From Flavobacterium sp. K5-23 (GTDB lineage: Bacteria > Bacteroidota > Bacteroidia > Flavobacteriales > Flavobacteriaceae), in contig NZ_CP056783.1 of the NCBI RefSeq assembly GCF_023278045.1, forward strand, positions 744,001 through 808,000: 64,000 nt of DNA, in the 5' to 3' direction. The position numbers and the translations under genes are program-made. Below are positions 62,055 through 64,000 of the stretch, in pieces (within the stretch, counting starts at the first letter, position 1; every line of letters starts with the position of its first letter). The notes under the pieces are model-generated. The model worked only from the letters and a program-made list of their open reading frames with translations. It was not told the DNA's origin and searched no databases.

Positions 62055-63248
62055 ATGAGAGATTTAACCACAATTGAGATTGATAGGATAAAGATTTTTG
62101 CCGAGAATACGATTTCCACAACATTAATAGAAATTACTAAAACAGGTTTGGAAAAAGGAATAATGGATGCAACTGGTTCTGTTAGAAGTTATTTAAAAGA
62201 AAATGATTTACACGACTATGAATTTCAAAAGCAAGGAGCAAAAGAAAATGGTGTTATAATAGATTCCATTATAGTCACAAGTGATGCGTTTGTTGATTCA
62301 AAAGCTTCTCTTTACAGGCCTAAAGCAAAAAAAAATGGCGGTGATCCAAGAATTTGGTTTTATGGAATTTCAAAATATTGTAGTCCAAATGATATTTTAG
62401 CATTAATAAGCTTTGAAAAGCAAATTTGGGTTGTAAATTTAACAAAGACTCCTATTGAATCACTAATAAATTCATCACTTGTAAATCCAATTAAAGAATT
62501 AATCAATGATATTAACAGAATATCAAACGTAATTAGTGATGAACTTTTAATAAAGTTACGAAATATAGCTTCTGCTGGATTTATTCCTGCACTTTTACAA
62601 GCAGATACTTCAATTGGAAGAACTTTAGAACATTTATTAGGAATTCAAATGAACTCTTCTAAAAGTCCTGATTATAAGGGAATTGAATTGAAGTCTGCAA
62701 GAGAAAATAAAGGAACAAGAAAAGGATTATTCGCCCAAAAACCAAATTGGGAATTAAGTAAATTTAAGAATAGAAATCAAATACTCGATGAATTTGGATA
62801 TTGGGAAAAAGGAATTTATAGATTATATAATACCATAAGAGCTACTGGACGAAATGCACAAGGTTTAATTTTAAAAACAGATTATGAATTAGACCATCTT
62901 TTAGAAAATTCAGATAATCCAAGTATCGGTGATTTTTTGACTTGGAAATTAGAAGACTTAAAAAGTACATTAATAGCAAAGCATAAAGAAACATTCTGGA
63001 TAGAAGCTGAAAGTAAAATGATTAGGAATGAAGAGTATTTTTTATTTAAAAAAGTTGTTCATACAAAAAATCCATTAGTAAATCAATTTGGATTATTAAT
63101 TGATATTGGAGCAATTACAGTTGATTATAATATGAAAAGAAAAGCAGATGGAAAAGTTGAAGATAAAGGATGTAATTTTAAATTAAGAGCTTCTGCTATG
63201 AGTTTATTATTCCCACCAAGTAAATCTTATTCTTTGATAACAAAATAG
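62055..63248 (+). CDS. MvaI/BcnI-family type II restriction endonuclease
   Basis: A 397-residue endonuclease. The C-terminal half (about 180-397) matches MvaI/BcnI enzymes, which cut CCWGG or CCSGG. The nuclease core is GRTLEHLLGIQMNSSKSPDY followed by KGIELKSARENKG, with Asp206, Glu211 and Lys213. The N-terminal 150 residues have no counterpart in MvaI or BcnI (about 240 residues each) and may be an extra DNA-recognition or effector domain. The methyltransferase gene is 7 bases upstream. A 5-methylcytosine methyltransferase partner and a CCNGG-type site are expected; the exact site cannot be read. Confidence 0.88.
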   Translation: MRDLTTIEIDRIKIFAENTISTTLIEITKTGLEKGIMDATGSVRSYLKENDLHDYEFQKQGAKENGVIIDSIIVTSDAFVDSKASLYRPKAKKNGGDPRIWFYGISKYCSPNDILALISFEKQIWVVNLTKTPIESLINSSLVNPIKELINDINRISNVISDELLIKLRNIASAGFIPALLQADTSIGRTLEHLLGIQMNSSKSPDYKGIELKSARENKGTRKGLFAQKPNWELSKFKNRNQILDEFGYWEKGIYRLYNTIRATGRNAQGLILKTDYELDHLLENSDNPSIGDFLTWKLEDLKSTLIAKHKETFWIEAESKMIRNEEYFLFKKVVHTKNPLVNQFGLLIDIGAITVDYNMKRKADGKVEDKGCNFKLRASAMSLLFPPSKSYSLITK

Positions 63249-63336
63249 AGGAAAATAAACGTCTGTTTACATAGACTTGTGAGGCAGATTTACTTGTAAC
63301 AAGTATATACTCTGACGTTATCAGACTTATTTCCTC
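63247..63336. repeat. long imperfect inverted repeat after the endonuclease gene
   Basis: AGAGGAAAATAAACGTCTG (63247-63265) and CAGACTTATTTCCTCT (63321-63336) pair with small bulges across a 55-base loop that holds ACTTGTAACAAGT. It could be a terminator-like structure or an end of the restriction-modification cassette. Confidence 0.45.
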
Positions 63337-63403
63337 TCAAATATATCGTTTTTTTCGTATAAAACGTTTGTAAAACACAATCGTGATTAATCCCAAAAAC
63401 CCG

Positions 63404-63507
63404 CATAAAGGATGGCAGTGTAAATCCTTTTATGTAGTGCAACGAAATAAAAGATTGCAGCGAACAGCCTGACGCTGCTGTAACGGAGTGGAAGCTGGGG
63501 GATGCCC
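63404..63507. repeat. GC-richer island with two hairpins
   Basis: The first hairpin is CATAAAGGAT (63404-63413) / ATCCTTTTATG (63424-63434). The second is GCAGCG (63457-63462) / CGCTGC (63473-63478). GGAGTGGAAGCTGGGGGATG follows (63485-63504). It reads like a dispersed flavobacterial repeat or structured RNA rather than a gene. Together with 63247-63336 it fills the gap before hflX. Confidence 0.4.
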
Positions 63508-63542
63508 AAAAAAAATCCCTAATGAAAAGATCAAAAGGGATT
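63508..63542 (-). terminator. terminator of hflX
   Basis: On the minus strand, AATCCCT (63542-63536) and AGGGATT (63520-63514) form a stem with a 15-base loop, followed by a run of eight T down to 63508. Confidence 0.7.
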
Positions 63543-63572
63543 CGTGTATTTATTTTTTGGGGTAGAAAATAA

Positions 63573-64000
63573 TTATTCCGTTTCTTCCTCTTCTTTCTCG
63601 ATAGCATCCTTATAATCCGGATATAAAAACTTGTTGTAAGGAAAACGGGTAATGTGAATTTGTCTTACCGTTTCGTAAACACGCTCTCTAAACTCTTCGA
63701 AGTTTTCTTTGTTTGTTGCTGAAATAAATAACGCATTTTCCTCTCCTACTCGACTCATCCAAGTGGACTTCCATTCTTCTAATGTGTAGTGTCTTGGCGT
63801 TTTTTCGGTCATTAAATCATCTTCGTCGATGGTCAAATGTTTATACGCATCAATTTTATTGAAAACCATAATTATCGGTTTGTCATTAGCTTTGATGTCT
63901 AATAAAGTTTGGTTTACTGATTCGATATGATCTTCAAATTCTGGATGCGAAATATCCACAACGTGTAACAATAAATCAGCTTCACGAACCTCATCCAGTG
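63573..64000 (-). CDS. hflX: GTPase HflX, C-terminal part
   Basis: A partial gene entering from the right window edge; 142 residues are visible. The reading frame opens with LDEVREADLLLHVVDISHP, which is the G3-to-G4 region of HflX, then has FNKID (the NKxD motif for guanine) and ISATNKEN (the SAx motif), and ends in an acidic tail EKEEEETE. HflX binds the large ribosomal subunit and rescues or splits stalled ribosomes. The N-terminal HflX domain and P-loop lie outside the window. Confidence 0.9.
   Translation of the reverse strand, partial: LDEVREADLLLHVVDISHPEFEDHIESVNQTLLDIKANDKPIIMVFNKIDAYKHLTIDEDDLMTEKTPRHYTLEEWKSTWMSRVGEENALFISATNKENFEEFRERVYETVRQIHITRFPYNKFLYPDYKDAIEKEEEETE

Noticed and set aside
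63290..63607. Minus-strand frame overlapping the end of hflX
   Set aside because: It runs through the hflX terminator and the hairpin island and has no protein-like features.

Overview
The window looks like chromosomal DNA of a Flavobacterium-type member of the Bacteroidota. Supporting signs are low GC, SusC/SusD outer-membrane proteins, many secreted and lipoproteins beginning MKK, promoters with a TAnnTTTG -7 box, weak Shine-Dalgarno sequences, a Bat/MoxR operon, an SDR-type L-threonine 3-dehydrogenase, and DUF2480/DUF3078 proteins next to a SUF operon. No rRNA, tRNA, CRISPR array or insertion sequence was seen.

Layout. 1-6453 (minus): moxR, a DUF58 protein, a BatD-like protein, two VWA proteins (BatA, BatB) and a TPR protein cut by the window edge. 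6677-12969: an aldo/keto reductase, an SDR, a DUF4382 lipoprotein, an AlbA_2 protein, a small membrane protein, a metallophosphatase and a small barrel protein. 13054-19175: a galactose locus (galM-galK-galT-SGLT transporter on minus) with a divergent GntR-type regulator. 19249-25222: an antiquitin-like aldehyde dehydrogenase, 3-hydroxyanthranilate dioxygenase, a nuclease/phosphatase-fold protein, a secreted LD-carboxypeptidase, YraN and an ACT protein. 26107-37545: susC, susD, a GH63-like alpha-glucosidase, a GH42 beta-galactosidase and a kinase/PLP phospho-lyase fusion. 37605-48356: mfd, a lipoprotein, threonine dehydrogenase, an unknown secreted protein, M1 and S8 peptidases and an MBL hydrolase. 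48650-58984: the SUF iron-sulfur operon, split by two reverse-strand genes. 59822-63248: an AT-rich type II restriction-modification pair. 63573-64000: the C-terminal part of HflX.

Most interesting system. The regulator and gal operon share an operator with the distant susC promoter: a tandem ACTGGT element, 16/18 identical, in the same orientation and exactly 21 nt from the same TATTTTTG box. The operon downstream of susCD joins a GH63-like alpha-glucosidase (relatives accept Glc-alpha-1,2-Gal), a GH42 beta-galactosidase, and a fusion of a hydroxylysine-kinase-like APH domain to an AGXT2L-type phospho-lyase. I infer a catabolic pathway for the collagen glycan Glc-alpha-1,2-Gal-beta-O-hydroxylysine. 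The sugars would be released in sequence, galactose would enter the co-regulated Leloir genes, and hydroxylysine would be phosphorylated and eliminated to aminoadipate semialdehyde, the substrate of the nearby antiquitin-like dehydrogenase. This is a hypothesis from gene content and operators, not a demonstrated function.

A second notable item is the restriction-modification pair. Its cytosine methyltransferase carries an N-terminal domain resembling the arm-binding domain of tyrosine integrases, directly behind four TCCGTA repeats that could be its own operator.
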